Origin: Sphingobium chlorophenolicum | GTDB taxonomy: Bacteria; Pseudomonadota; Alphaproteobacteria; Sphingomonadales; Sphingomonadaceae | Length of the DNA stretch: 64,000 bases | NCBI RefSeq assembly: GCF_000722875.1 | Contig: NZ_JFHR01000001.1 | Location: 1 to 64,000, forward strand | Direction of reading: 5' to 3' | Shown: positions 16,547 to 24,812 of the stretch, piece by piece | Layout of the letters: each line of letters opens with the position of its first letter | How positions within the stretch are numbered: position 1 is the first letter of the stretch | Position numbers and translations under genes: made by a program | The notes under the pieces: model-generated | Told to the model about the DNA's origin: nothing | Database searches by the model: none | What the model saw: only the letters and a program-made list of their open reading frames with translations

Positions 16547-17605
16547 TCAGCCGCGCAATTCGGGCAGCGGCGTCCATTCCTTTTCCGGGGGCAGGGGCGC
16601 GAACAGGCTGTCGACCAGTGCATCGGTCACATCCTCCGCCCGCGCCGGATTCCATCGCGGCGCATTGTCCTTGTCGAAGATCACCGCCCGCACACCCTCG
16701 ACGAAATCGGGACGGCGGATAACATGATGGCCGATGCGATATTCGTTGCGCATATTGTCGGCAAAGTCGGTGAAGCCCGCACCCTCCACCATCTGCCGCA
16801 GCGCGACCTTGATGGTCTGCGGCGACTTGGTGGCCAGGGTGGCAAGCTGCTCCCGCGCCCAGTCCGACCCGTCCGCCTCCAGCGCCGCCAATATGTCCTC
16901 GAACCGGTCCGAAGCGAACAGCCGGTCGATCTCGTCCCGATGCGCTTCCCAGGCGGAGGGCGGCGGCGTATCGGCCATCCCGTCCAATATCTCGGCCAGT
17001 CCGTCCGGATCGGCGATGATCCGCGCCTTCACCGCCTCCAGCTTGTCCGAAGCCATATAATGGGTCGCGATGCCGATGGCCGCGCAATCCGCGCCCTTTA
17101 CCCGCGCCCCAGTGGTGGCGAGCCACGCCCCCGTCCGCCCCGGCATGCGCGGCAGGAACCAGCCGCCGCCCACATCGGGAAACAGCCCGATGCCCGTCTC
17201 CGGCATGGCATAGGTCGTCCGCTCCGTCGCCACGCGATAGCGCGCCGGATCGGAAATCCCCACGCCCCCACCCATGACGATGCCGTCGATAAAGGCGACG
17301 ATCGGCTTTTCATAGACGAACAGCAGGTGGTTCATCCGATATTCGGTGAAGAAGAACTGCTCCGCCTCCGAACAGTCGCCCTTGGCGCTGTTGGCGATCA
17401 TGGCGATGTCCCCGCCCGCGCAGAAACCGCGACCCTCGGCATGATCCAGCATGACAGCCACGACCGAGTCATCGACCCGCCACGCCAGCAGCGCATCGAT
17501 GATCGCGCCGCACATTTCGGTGGTCAGCGCATGGATCGCCTTGGGCCGGTTCAGCCTTATCCGCCCCACGCCATTGTCGAGGGAAATCAGCACCTGATCA
17601 GTCAT
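16547..17605 (-). CDS. 3-hydroxyisobutyryl-CoA hydrolase (enoyl-CoA hydratase/isomerase family)
   Basis: A crotonase-superfamily protein of 352 residues, longer than simple hydratases and with the HIBCH layout: RIRLNRPKAIHALT at the N-terminus, FCAGGDIAM for the oxyanion hole, and MPETGIGLFPDVGGGWFLPRM as in HIBCH enzymes. It would release free 3-hydroxyisobutyrate from its CoA ester. ATG 17605 follows GGGAG; a second in-frame ATG 18 bp upstream is possible. It lies between the acyl-CoA dehydrogenase (14-bp gap) and mmsB, which fits valine catabolism. Confidence 0.92.
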   Translation of the reverse strand: MTDQVLISLDNGVGRIRLNRPKAIHALTTEMCGAIIDALLAWRVDDSVVAVMLDHAEGRGFCAGGDIAMIANSAKGDCSEAEQFFFTEYRMNHLLFVYEKPIVAFIDGIVMGGGVGISDPARYRVATERTTYAMPETGIGLFPDVGGGWFLPRMPGRTGAWLATTGARVKGADCAAIGIATHYMASDKLEAVKARIIADPDGLAEILDGMADTPPPSAWEAHRDEIDRLFASDRFEDILAALEADGSDWAREQLATLATKSPQTIKVALRQMVEGAGFTDFADNMRNEYRIGHHVIRRPDFVEGVRAVIFDKDNAPRWNPARAEDVTDALVDSLFAPLPPEKEWTPLPELRG

Positions 17606-17619
17606 AAAATCTCCCGCGC

Positions 17620-18777
17620 TCACTGTCGCAGCATGTCGCGGGCGATGATCATCCGCATAACCTGATTGGTGCCTTCCAGGATCGAATGCACGCGCAGATC
17701 GCGCCAGAAACGCTCGACCGGATAGTCCATCAGATAGCCGTAACCGCCATGCAGTTGCAGCGCCCGGTCCACCACCGAAGACCCCGTATCCGTCGCCAGC
17801 CGCTTCGCCATGGCGGCGAAGCGCGTCTTGTCCGGCGCATTCTCCGTCACCTTGACCGCCGCGGCGTAGAGCAAGGTCCGCGCCGCCTGCAATTCCGTCT
17901 CCATATCCGCCAGCATGAACTGCGTATTCTGGAAATCGGCGATGCTCTGCCCGAACTGCTTGCGGTCCTTGGTGTAGGCCAGCGCCTCGTCGATGCAGCG
18001 CTGCGCCCCGCCCAACGAGCAGGCGCCGATATTCAGCCGCCCGCCGTCCAACCCCATCATCGCGATGCGGAAGCCTTCGCCTTCGCCGCCGACCAGATTT
18101 TCCACCGGCACCCGCACGCCGTCGAAATTCACCTGCGCCGTCGGCTGCGAATGCCAGCCCAGCTTGCGCTCCTGCGCGCCAAAGCTGACGCCCGCCATAT
18201 CCTTCTCGATGACCAGGCAGCTTATGCCCTTCGGCCCCTCATCGCCGGTCCGCACCATGACGACATAAATCTCATTCTCCCCGCCGCCGGAGATGAACTG
18301 CTTGGACCCCGTGACCACATAATGATCGCCGTCCTTCACCGCCCGCGTCTTCAGCGCCGCCGCGTCGGACCCCGAACCGGCCTCGGTCAGGCAATAGCTG
18401 CCGATCCGCTCCATCGGCACCATGGAGGGCAGATATTTGTCCTTCACCGCCTTGCCGCCGAACCGGTCGATCATCCAGGACGCCATATTGTGGATGGAGA
18501 TGAAGGCGCTGGTCGACGGACAGCCATAGGCCATCGCCTCCATGATCAGCGCCGCTTCCAATCGGCCCAGCCCGATCCCGCCCGCTTCCTCCGACACATA
18601 GATGCTGCCAAAGCCCAGCTCCGCCGCGGCGCGGATGGTCTCGCGTGGGAAGATGTGCTTTTCGTCCCATTCCGCCGCGAAGGGCGTGATCGCATCGGCG
18701 GTGAACCGGCGGGCCATCTCCTGAATGGCCAACTGGTCCTCGGTGAGATCGAACTGGCTCACAAACTCTCCTGACAT
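17620..18777 (-). CDS. Isobutyryl-CoA dehydrogenase-type acyl-CoA dehydrogenase
   Basis: An FAD acyl-CoA dehydrogenase of 385 residues. It has YCLTEAGSGSDAAAL for FAD binding, the LHGGYGYLMDYPVER segment, and the catalytic glutamate in HSILEGTNQVMRM near residue 367, the position used by short and branched-chain enzymes. With the two genes downstream it fits isobutyryl-CoA to methacrylyl-CoA. The start at 18777 (MSGEFVSQFDL) follows a GGAG-like sequence; the frame extends into the promoter. A LysR gene is divergent, with CTGCAT/ATGCAG dyads between. Confidence 0.9.
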   Translation of the reverse strand: MSGEFVSQFDLTEDQLAIQEMARRFTADAITPFAAEWDEKHIFPRETIRAAAELGFGSIYVSEEAGGIGLGRLEAALIMEAMAYGCPSTSAFISIHNMASWMIDRFGGKAVKDKYLPSMVPMERIGSYCLTEAGSGSDAAALKTRAVKDGDHYVVTGSKQFISGGGENEIYVVMVRTGDEGPKGISCLVIEKDMAGVSFGAQERKLGWHSQPTAQVNFDGVRVPVENLVGGEGEGFRIAMMGLDGGRLNIGACSLGGAQRCIDEALAYTKDRKQFGQSIADFQNTQFMLADMETELQAARTLLYAAAVKVTENAPDKTRFAAMAKRLATDTGSSVVDRALQLHGGYGYLMDYPVERFWRDLRVHSILEGTNQVMRMIIARDMLRQ

Positions 18778-18815
18778 GCGCTTTGAACTTTCCCTTAGAT
18801 ATAATGCGGAATTGC

Positions 18816-18858
18816 CTGCAACAACGCAGTTCTGCATAGCGATGCAGCAATTTTGCAG
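18816..18858. promoter_or_regulatory. CTGCAT-AGCG-ATGCAG dyad array between lysR and acyl-CoA dehydrogenase
   Basis: CTGC-N6-GCAG (18816-18829), the perfect 16-bp dyad CTGCATAGCGATGCAG (18832-18847) and another TGCAG (18854-18858) cluster just upstream of the LysR start at 18876. Such dyads in a divergent lysR promoter are typical binding sites of the adjacent regulator. Confidence 0.55.
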
Positions 18859-18875
18859 ACGGGGCAGGGCGAGCG

Positions 18876-19754
18876 ATGTTCGATTGGGACGATCTCAGGG
18901 TCTTTCTGGCGGTGGCGCGTACGCGCAAGATCGCCCCGGCGGCCCGCGCCCTGGGCATCGACGCGACCACCATCGCCCGGCGTCTCGCCCGGCTGGAACG
19001 CACGCTCGGCCCCGAATTGTTCGAGATGGGGGCAGGGGAGCGCACCCTGACCGCCCATGGCCAGGCGCTGCTCCACCATGCCGAAAGCATCGAAAGCGCC
19101 GCCCTGGCCGCCATGGAGGAGGCGACCGGCCGCGAACATCATCTGAGCGGCCAGGTGCGCCTCTCGGTGGCGGAGGGCTTCGGAACCTGGGTGCTGGCGC
19201 CGGGCCTCGCCGATTTCAGCCGTCGCCATCCCGGCATCCGGCTGGACCTCATCACCGCGTCGGGCTTCCTCAACCCGTCCAAGCGGGAAGCGGACATGGC
19301 GGTCATGCTCGCCCGGCCCCAGCGGGGTCGGCTGTCGGTCCGGCGCATGGGCGACTATCGCCTGCACCTCTACGCGTCCCCCGACTATCTGGAGCAGGCC
19401 GGCGCGCCCGGCAGCACCGCCGCCCTGCGCGGCCATGTGCTGGTCGGCTATGTGCCCGAATTCATCTTCTCGCCCGAACTCGACTATCTGGACGAAGTGG
19501 AGGCGGGACTGGAGGCCAGCCTGCGCGCCACCAGCATCAACATGCAGCATCGCATGATCGCGGAAGGTGCGGGTATCGGCGTGCTGCCGGACTTCATCGC
19601 CGGGCGCGATTCCGCGCTGACGCCGGTCATGGCGGATCAGGTGGAGATCATGCGCAGTTTCTGGCTCGTCACCCATGGCGACCTTAAGAAACTGCCCCGC
19701 ATCGCGGCCGTGGCCCAATGGTTGCAAGAGCGCATCGAAACCTTGAAAGCGTGA
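18876..19754 (+). CDS. LysR-family transcriptional regulator
   Basis: A 292-residue regulator. Residues 1-62 form the winged helix-turn-helix (FDWDDLRVFLAVARTRKIAPAARALGIDATTIARRLARLE), and about 90-290 the periplasmic-binding-protein-like sensor domain (SGQVRLSVAEGFG, then GIGVLPDFIAG). It is divergent from the isobutyryl-CoA dehydrogenase operon, with 98 bp between starts, so it probably controls that operon. The effector is unknown but could be a branched-chain acyl-CoA or acid. No ribosome-binding site stronger than GGGCGAGCG precedes the start. Confidence 0.9.
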   Translation: MFDWDDLRVFLAVARTRKIAPAARALGIDATTIARRLARLERTLGPELFEMGAGERTLTAHGQALLHHAESIESAALAAMEEATGREHHLSGQVRLSVAEGFGTWVLAPGLADFSRRHPGIRLDLITASGFLNPSKREADMAVMLARPQRGRLSVRRMGDYRLHLYASPDYLEQAGAPGSTAALRGHVLVGYVPEFIFSPELDYLDEVEAGLEASLRATSINMQHRMIAEGAGIGVLPDFIAGRDSALTPVMADQVEIMRSFWLVTHGDLKKLPRIAAVAQWLQERIETLKA

Positions 19755-19831
19755 TCGGCCTTCGCCAAATGGCGGGAAAGCGTTCCTAAAACCCATCGAC
19801 GCCATCCATCCGGCCCGCTAAGGGAGTCTCC

Positions 19832-19870
19832 ATGACAGCAAAATGGTCGCATCTCGCTCATGCAGCATAA
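19832..19870 (+). CDS. Twelve-residue leader ORF overlapping the methyltransferase start
   Basis: ATG 19832 follows GGGAG with 5-nt spacing and encodes [12 protein letters not shown] before TAA at 19868-19870. The frame differs from the methyltransferase and overlaps its ATG at 19860, which itself lacks a good ribosome-binding site. It may couple translation or regulate it, or the pair may hide a shifted N-terminus. Confidence 0.3.
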   Translation: MTAKWSHLAHAA

Positions 19871-20489
19871 GACGAAGTGCAGCCGGGCGATCGCCTTGCC
19901 CAACAGCGAATTTCGCACGCGGGCGACCGAATATCTGGACTTTCTGGCCGCCTGGGTGAAGAAGCCGCGCCAGACCGCCTCGGTCGTGCCCAGCAGCCGT
20001 TATCTCGCCCGCCTGATGGTCGAACATATCGTCCCGGACGACGGGCGCGTGATCGAACTGGGCGGCGGCACGGGCGTCTTCACCCGTGCCATATTGCGCA
20101 CCGGACTGCCCCCCGAAAAGCTGGAGGTGGTGGAGATCAATCCCGCCTTCGCGCGCGGGCTGCGGCGTCATTTTCCCCATGTCTCCGTACTCGAAACCCC
20201 GGCGCAGATCGTTTCCACGGCGACGGCTGGCGAAGCGGGCGAATATCAGTCGGTGATCAGCGGCCTGCCGCTGCTGGCCATGGACCGCCAACTGCATTCC
20301 GACATCTTGTCGGAAAGCTTCCGCATGTTGCGGCCGGGCGGGGCCTTCATCCAGTTCACCTATTCCCTGCGCCCCCCGGTCAACCGCGAGATATTGGACG
20401 CGCTGGACCTGGACGTCGTCCGCGTCGGCCAGACCGTCCGCAACTTTCCGCCCGCCACCGTCTTCCGCTTTTTCCGCAAGGGAGAATAG
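19860..20489 (+). CDS. Class I SAM methyltransferase, PmtA-like (phospholipid N-methyltransferase)
   Basis: A methyltransferase of 209 residues. Motif I is [16 protein letters not shown] (about 63-78), an acidic residue follows in [12 protein letters not shown], and SGLPLLAM occupies the post-II position seen in the PmtA/rRNA dimethylase-like family that methylates phosphatidylethanolamine to phosphatidylcholine. The N-terminal [19 protein letters not shown] segment also fits that family. The start has no clear ribosome-binding site and overlaps a 12-codon leader ORF. It lies 65 bp ahead of an ABC exporter. Substrate assignment is by family similarity only. Confidence 0.8.
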   Translation: MQHKTKCSRAIALPNSEFRTRATEYLDFLAAWVKKPRQTASVVPSSRYLARLMVEHIVPDDGRVIELGGGTGVFTRAILRTGLPPEKLEVVEINPAFARGLRRHFPHVSVLETPAQIVSTATAGEAGEYQSVISGLPLLAMDRQLHSDILSESFRMLRPGGAFIQFTYSLRPPVNREILDALDLDVVRVGQTVRNFPPATVFRFFRKGE

Positions 20490-20554
20490 AGCCGGTTGCA
20501 CGGCGCGGGCGGCACCCTATCTTTGCGCCTCAGCAAAAGGGGGCAATGCCGCGC

Positions 20555-21487
20555 ATGGCATCCATCATCACCGTTTCCGGCCTGACCAAAAGCTATGCTT
20601 CGGGTTTCCAGGCGCTCAAGGGCGTCGACCTGGAGATAGAGGAGGGCGAGATTTTCGCGCTGCTCGGCCCCAATGGCGCGGGCAAGACCACCATGATCTC
20701 CATCATCTGCGGCAATGTCAGGGCGACCGGCGGCAGCGTCACCGTGGCGGGACATGACATCGTCCGCGACTATCGCGGATCGCGCTCCGCCATCGGCCTC
20801 GTGCCGCAGGAACTGCATACCGACGCGTTCGAACGGGTGATCGACACCGTCACCTTCTCCCGCGGCCTGTTCGGCAAGCCGCGCAACGACGCCTATATCG
20901 AGAAGATATTGCGCGACCTGTCGCTGTGGGACAAGCGCCACAGCAAGATATTGGAACTGTCCGGCGGCATGAAGCGCCGCGTGATGATCGCCAAGGCGCT
21001 GTCCCACGAACCCCGTATACTGTTCCTGGACGAGCCTACAGCGGGCGTCGATGTCGAACTGCGCCGCGACATGTGGAAGCTGATCGGCGAACTGCGCCAG
21101 ACCGGCGTCACGATCATCCTCACCACCCATTATATAGAGGAGGCGGAGGAGATGGCCGACCGGGTCGGCGTCATCGACAAGGGCGAATTGATCCTGGTCG
21201 AAGAAAAGACCGCCCTCATGAAAAAGCTGGGCAAGAAGTCGCTGACCGTCGTGCTGGCCGAACCGCTTGCCGCCGTGCCGCCGGAACTGGCCGAATGGCA
21301 GGTCGCGCTGAAGGCGGACGGCCATGAGATCGAATATCTGTTCGACACACAGGCGGAGCGGACCGGCGTGTCGTCGCTGCTGCGCAAGCTGGGCGACCTC
21401 GGCATCGGCTACAAGGATCTCAATACGCAGCAGAGCAGCCTGGAGGACATTTTCGTCAGTCTGGTCCATCAGGAGAAGGCGGCATGA
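20555..21487 (+). CDS. ABC-2 type exporter, ATP-binding protein
   Basis: An ATPase of 310 residues that powers the permease encoded next. Walker A is GPNGAGKT, the signature is [15 protein letters not shown], Walker B is [12 protein letters not shown], and the switch histidine lies in [13 protein letters not shown]. About 80 residues follow the nucleotide-binding domain, as in the CcmA/DrrA-type subfamily. ATG 20555 (MASIITV) is chosen; ATG 20546 is also in frame, and the AGGGGG ribosome-binding site lies between the best spacings for the two. The stop overlaps the permease start by 4 bp. Possible cargoes include polysaccharide, lipid or drug. Confidence 0.92.
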   Translation: MASIITVSGLTKSYASGFQALKGVDLEIEEGEIFALLGPNGAGKTTMISIICGNVRATGGSVTVAGHDIVRDYRGSRSAIGLVPQELHTDAFERVIDTVTFSRGLFGKPRNDAYIEKILRDLSLWDKRHSKILELSGGMKRRVMIAKALSHEPRILFLDEPTAGVDVELRRDMWKLIGELRQTGVTIILTTHYIEEAEEMADRVGVIDKGELILVEEKTALMKKLGKKSLTVVLAEPLAAVPPELAEWQVALKADGHEIEYLFDTQAERTGVSSLLRKLGDLGIGYKDLNTQQSSLEDIFVSLVHQEKAA

Positions 21488-22254
21488 GCGGCTTCAATTA
21501 CCGCGCCATCTGGTCGATCTACAGGTTCGAACTGCACCGCTTCCGCCGCACGCTGCTGACCGGCCTGCTGGTGCCGGTGATCACGACTTCGCTCTATTTC
21601 GTGGTGTTCGGCGGCGCGATCGGTTCGCGCATGACGCAGATCGACGGCATAGCATATGCCGCCTTCATCGTCCCCGGCCTCATCATGATGTCGATGTTCA
21701 CGGAAAGCATCTTCAACGCCAGCTTCGGCATCTACATGCCCAAATTCACCGGCACCATCTATGAACTGCTGTCGGCGCCGGTATCGGCGGCGGAAACGAT
21801 CATCGCCTATGTCGGTGCGGCGGCCACCAAGTCGCTGATCGTCGGCACGATCATCTTCCTGACCGCGCATCTGTTCGTGGACCTGCCCGTCGCCCATCCG
21901 CTGGCGATGATCGGGTTCATGCTGCTGATCGCGATCAGCTTCTGCCTGTTCGGCTTCATCCTGGGCATCTGGGCGCAGAGTTTCGAACAGTTGCAGGTGA
22001 TCCCGATGCTGATCGTCATGCCGATGACCTTCCTGGGCGGGGCCTTCTATTCCATCCATATGCTGGCTGAACCGTGGCGGACGATCACCCTGTTCAATCC
22101 CATCGTCTACCTGATCTCCGGCTTCCGCTGGACCTTCTTCGGACGCGGCGACGTGGGCATCGAACTCAGCCTGCTCTTCGTCGCGGGCATGCTGGTCCTG
22201 TGCCTGGCCATCATCGGCTGGATGTTCCGCACCGGCTACCGCATCAAGAAATAG
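21484..22254 (+). CDS. ABC-2 type exporter, permease
   Basis: An inner-membrane protein of 256 residues with about six hydrophobic segments, starting with a basic amphipathic stretch ([15 protein letters not shown]). It ends with the ABC-2 signature region containing [14 protein letters not shown] and [14 protein letters not shown], as in YadH/NodJ-type permeases. ATG 21484 overlaps the stop of the ATPase gene (ATGA), so the two subunits are coupled. It closes the operon before modular repeat copy 2. The transported molecule is not identifiable. Confidence 0.92.
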   Translation: MSGFNYRAIWSIYRFELHRFRRTLLTGLLVPVITTSLYFVVFGGAIGSRMTQIDGIAYAAFIVPGLIMMSMFTESIFNASFGIYMPKFTGTIYELLSAPVSAAETIIAYVGAAATKSLIVGTIIFLTAHLFVDLPVAHPLAMIGFMLLIAISFCLFGFILGIWAQSFEQLQVIPMLIVMPMTFLGGAFYSIHMLAEPWRTITLFNPIVYLISGFRWTFFGRGDVGIELSLLFVAGMLVLCLAIIGWMFRTGYRIKK

Positions 22255-22274
22255 GCAGGCGCGACAAAAGCGAA

Positions 22275-22418
22275 CCTATCCTATTCCTCCCCATCGAAAG
22301 ATGGGGAGGGGGACCGCCGCCAAAGGCGGTGGTGGAGGGGAAATACGCAGGTCACGCCATTTCCCCTCCACCAGCCTGCGGCCGGTCCCCCTCCCCACGC
22401 TTCGCGTAGGGAGGAATT
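22275..22418. repeat. Modular intergenic repeat, copy 2 (arms exchanged)
   Basis: About 144 bp. The central block, from GGACCGCCGCC through the GGTGGAGGGGAA dyad to GGCCGGTCCCCCTCCCCA, has the same orientation as in copies 1 and 3. The outer arms are swapped and inverted: the ATAGG/GATGGGG arm is on the left and the ACGC/GTAGGGAGG arm on the right. Confidence 0.88.
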
Positions 22419-22457
22419 AATGTCCGCTATAGGCCATCTCCCGCCATCCAAATTCGT

Positions 22458-22913
22458 TCAACTCAACCGATCGATCGCATCCGCATCCAACCCGCCGGGA
22501 ATGATCATCAGCGGGCAGGGCAACTTCCCCGCATCTGCGCCCGCGAAGTGAGACACCAGAACGCCCGGATGCCCGCTGGCCGCCGCGCCCAGCACCAGCG
22601 CCGCAACATCGTCCATCTCCTCCAGCGTATGCCGCACCACCGTCACCGGATCGCCCTGCCGTACGGTGATGCTGGGGCGGATGCCCGATTCGTCGGTCAA
22701 CGTACCCGCCGCGCTCATCACCAGCGCCTCGGCGCGTTGCAGCGCCTCATCCTCCATCGTCGCCTGCACGCCGCCCCATTGCACGAATTCGGCGGGCGGG
22801 ATCAGCGCCAGGATGCGGATCGCGCCCGCCGTCTTGGCGGCGCGCCGGGCGGCGAAGCGAAGGGCGGTCTCCGCCTCCGCCGATTCGTCCACGACAACCA
22901 GATATGTCCGCAT
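22458..22913 (-). CDS. Universal stress protein family
   Basis: A single-domain UspA-fold protein of 151 residues. The N-terminal VVVDESAEAETALRFAARRA holds the first strand and acidic residue that bind the nucleotide ribose. The C-terminal VLGAAASGHPGV and LPCPLMIIPGG correspond to the G-x2-G-x9-G-S/T region, although the consensus is degenerate here, so ATP binding is uncertain. The start at 22913 (MRTYLVV) has GAGG upstream. It stands alone between an ABC operon and pdhC. Confidence 0.82.
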   Translation of the reverse strand: MRTYLVVVDESAEAETALRFAARRAAKTAGAIRILALIPPAEFVQWGGVQATMEDEALQRAEALVMSAAGTLTDESGIRPSITVRQGDPVTVVRHTLEEMDDVAALVLGAAASGHPGVLVSHFAGADAGKLPCPLMIIPGGLDADAIDRLS

Positions 22914-23115
22914 AACCTGCATCCTCATAGCGTAGCGACTATCCGGCCAGCATGCCACGAATCGTTTTTCGAACCGATATGGTTTGTCATGAACCAGTCT
23001 GGTGAAATCTGTTCGATTATCGGCCTGCGCGCAAGGCTTGGCTTGACCGGCCCCGCCAAAGCGCCGAAACGAAGCGCATTGCCCCATAGCGGATAAAAAT
23101 GAGAGGCCCTCTTCC

Positions 23116-24378
23116 ATGAGCAAAACGATCCAGATGCCTGCCCTGTCCCCGACCATGGAGGAAGGGACGCTGGCGAAATGGCTGGTGAAGGAGGGCGACA
23201 GGGTTTCCTCCGGCGATCTGCTGGCGGAGATTGAGACCGACAAGGCGACGATGGAATTCGAAGCCGTGGACGAAGGCGTCGTGGCCCAGATATTGGTGGC
23301 CGAAGGGTCCGAAGGGGTGAAGGTCGGCACCGTCATCGCCATCATCGCGGAGGAGGGCGAGGATAGCGCCCAAGCCGCCAAGACGGCCCCCGCGCCAAAG
23401 GCCGACCCCGTTCCTCCAAAGGCGGAGGCACCTGCTCCCGCCCCGGCCCCCACGGCCAAGGCCGCACCCGCCAAGTCCACCGGCGACCGCGTAAAGGCCA
23501 GCCCGCTCGCCCGCCGTCTTGCGGAGGCGAAGGGCCTCGACCTTTCCACCATATCCGGTTCCGGCCCCAACGGCCGCATCGTGAAGGCCGATCTTGAAGG
23601 AAGCGCGCCCGCCGCACCGGCCCCCGCTCGGGTTTCGGCCCCCGCCACTATTCCCGCCGCCGCCCCGGCCGCCGCGCAGGATTTCGGCATCCCGCACGAA
23701 GTCATCAAGCTCAGCGGCATGCGCAAGACCATCGCGCGCCGCCTGACCGAATCCAAGCAGCAGGTGCCGCACATCTACCTGACCGTGGACGTGCAACTCG
23801 ACAAGTTGCTCAAGCTGCGCAGCGAACTGAACGCAGGCCTGGCCTCGCGCAACGTCAAGCTGTCGGTCAACGACCTGCTGATCAAGGCGCTGGGCGTGGC
23901 GCTGATCCAGGTGCCAGAATGCAACGTGCAGTTCGCGGGCGACCAGATGCTGCAGTTCAAGCGCGCCGACATCTCCGTGGCCGTGTCCATCCCCGGCGGC
24001 CTCATCACGCCCATCGTGACCGAAGCCGACAGCAAGGGCGTCGCCGCCATCTCCACCGCGATGAAGGATCTCGCCGCCCGCGCCAAGGACGGCAAGCTCA
24101 AGCCGGAGGAATATCAGGGCGGCACCGCCTCGCTTTCCAACATGGGCATGTTCGGCATCAGGCAGTTCGAGGCGGTCATCAACCCGCCCCAGGGCATGAT
24201 CCTGGCGATCGGCGCGGGCGAAAAGCGGCCCTTCGTGATCGACGACTCGCTCCAGATCGCGACCGTCATGTCCGCCACCGGCAGCTTCGACCACCGCGCC
24301 ATCGACGGCGCCGACGGCGCCCGACTGATGCAGGTGTTCAGGGAACTGGTCGAAAACCCGATGGGGATGCTCGCCTGA
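23116..24378 (+). CDS. pdhC: Dihydrolipoamide acetyltransferase, E2 of pyruvate dehydrogenase
   Basis: The acyltransferase core of the pyruvate dehydrogenase complex, 420 residues. One lipoyl domain spans 1-80 with the lipoylated Lys43 (ETDKATMEF), then an Ala/Pro-rich linker, a peripheral subunit-binding domain near 125-165 ([17 protein letters not shown]), a second linker and a catalytic domain from about 195. The active-site histidine lies in [34 protein letters not shown] is typical of pyruvate E2. The E1 genes are not adjacent. Its stop overlaps the start of a thioesterase gene (TGATG), with lpdA next. Confidence 0.94.
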   Translation: MSKTIQMPALSPTMEEGTLAKWLVKEGDRVSSGDLLAEIETDKATMEFEAVDEGVVAQILVAEGSEGVKVGTVIAIIAEEGEDSAQAAKTAPAPKADPVPPKAEAPAPAPAPTAKAAPAKSTGDRVKASPLARRLAEAKGLDLSTISGSGPNGRIVKADLEGSAPAAPAPARVSAPATIPAAAPAAAQDFGIPHEVIKLSGMRKTIARRLTESKQQVPHIYLTVDVQLDKLLKLRSELNAGLASRNVKLSVNDLLIKALGVALIQVPECNVQFAGDQMLQFKRADISVAVSIPGGLITPIVTEADSKGVAAISTAMKDLAARAKDGKLKPEEYQGGTASLSNMGMFGIRQFEAVINPPQGMILAIGAGEKRPFVIDDSLQIATVMSATGSFDHRAIDGADGARLMQVFRELVENPMGMLA

Positions 24379-24785
24379 TGTCCGCGCTGGACGAACTGCC
24401 GCCGACGGACAGCCCGTCGGTGCGCGTCATCGCCATGCCCGCCGACACCAATCCCTATGGGGATATTTTCGGCGGCTGGCTGATGAGCCTGATGGATTCG
24501 GCCGCCGGTTCCGTCGCCGCCCGCCACAGCCACGGCCGCGCCGTAACCATAGCGGTGGAGGGCATGACCTTCCTGCGCCCCGTGGTCGTGGGCGATGAAG
24601 TGTCGGTCTTCGCGCAACTGGTTTCCGTCGGACGCACGTCGATGAGCATCGCCGTAGAGGCGTGGCGCCGCGCGCGCCACGACGACCGCTCCTATCGCGT
24701 GACGAAGGCGACCTTCACCTTCGTCGCCATAGGGGAGGATCGCCAGCCCCGTTCGGTGCCGCCCATCGTCCCTGCGGCGGCGTGA
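24378..24785 (+). CDS. Acyl-CoA thioesterase, YciA-type hotdog
   Basis: A single hotdog-domain protein of 135 residues. DTNPYGDIFGGWLMSLMDSAAG carries the catalytic aspartate region, and GMTFLRPVVVGDEVSVFAQL is also typical of YciA/BACH-type acyl-CoA hydrolases. It would hydrolyse acyl-CoA to free acid and CoA in the cytoplasm. ATG 24378 overlaps the pdhC stop by one base, and lpdA follows 27 bp later. It therefore sits inside a pyruvate dehydrogenase operon, which suggests a role in acetyl- or acyl-CoA balance; that role is inference. Confidence 0.9.
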   Translation: MSALDELPPTDSPSVRVIAMPADTNPYGDIFGGWLMSLMDSAAGSVAARHSHGRAVTIAVEGMTFLRPVVVGDEVSVFAQLVSVGRTSMSIAVEAWRRARHDDRSYRVTKATFTFVAIGEDRQPRSVPPIVPAAA

Positions 24786-24812
24786 CATATTTCAAGAAAA
24801 GCGAGTTTGATC

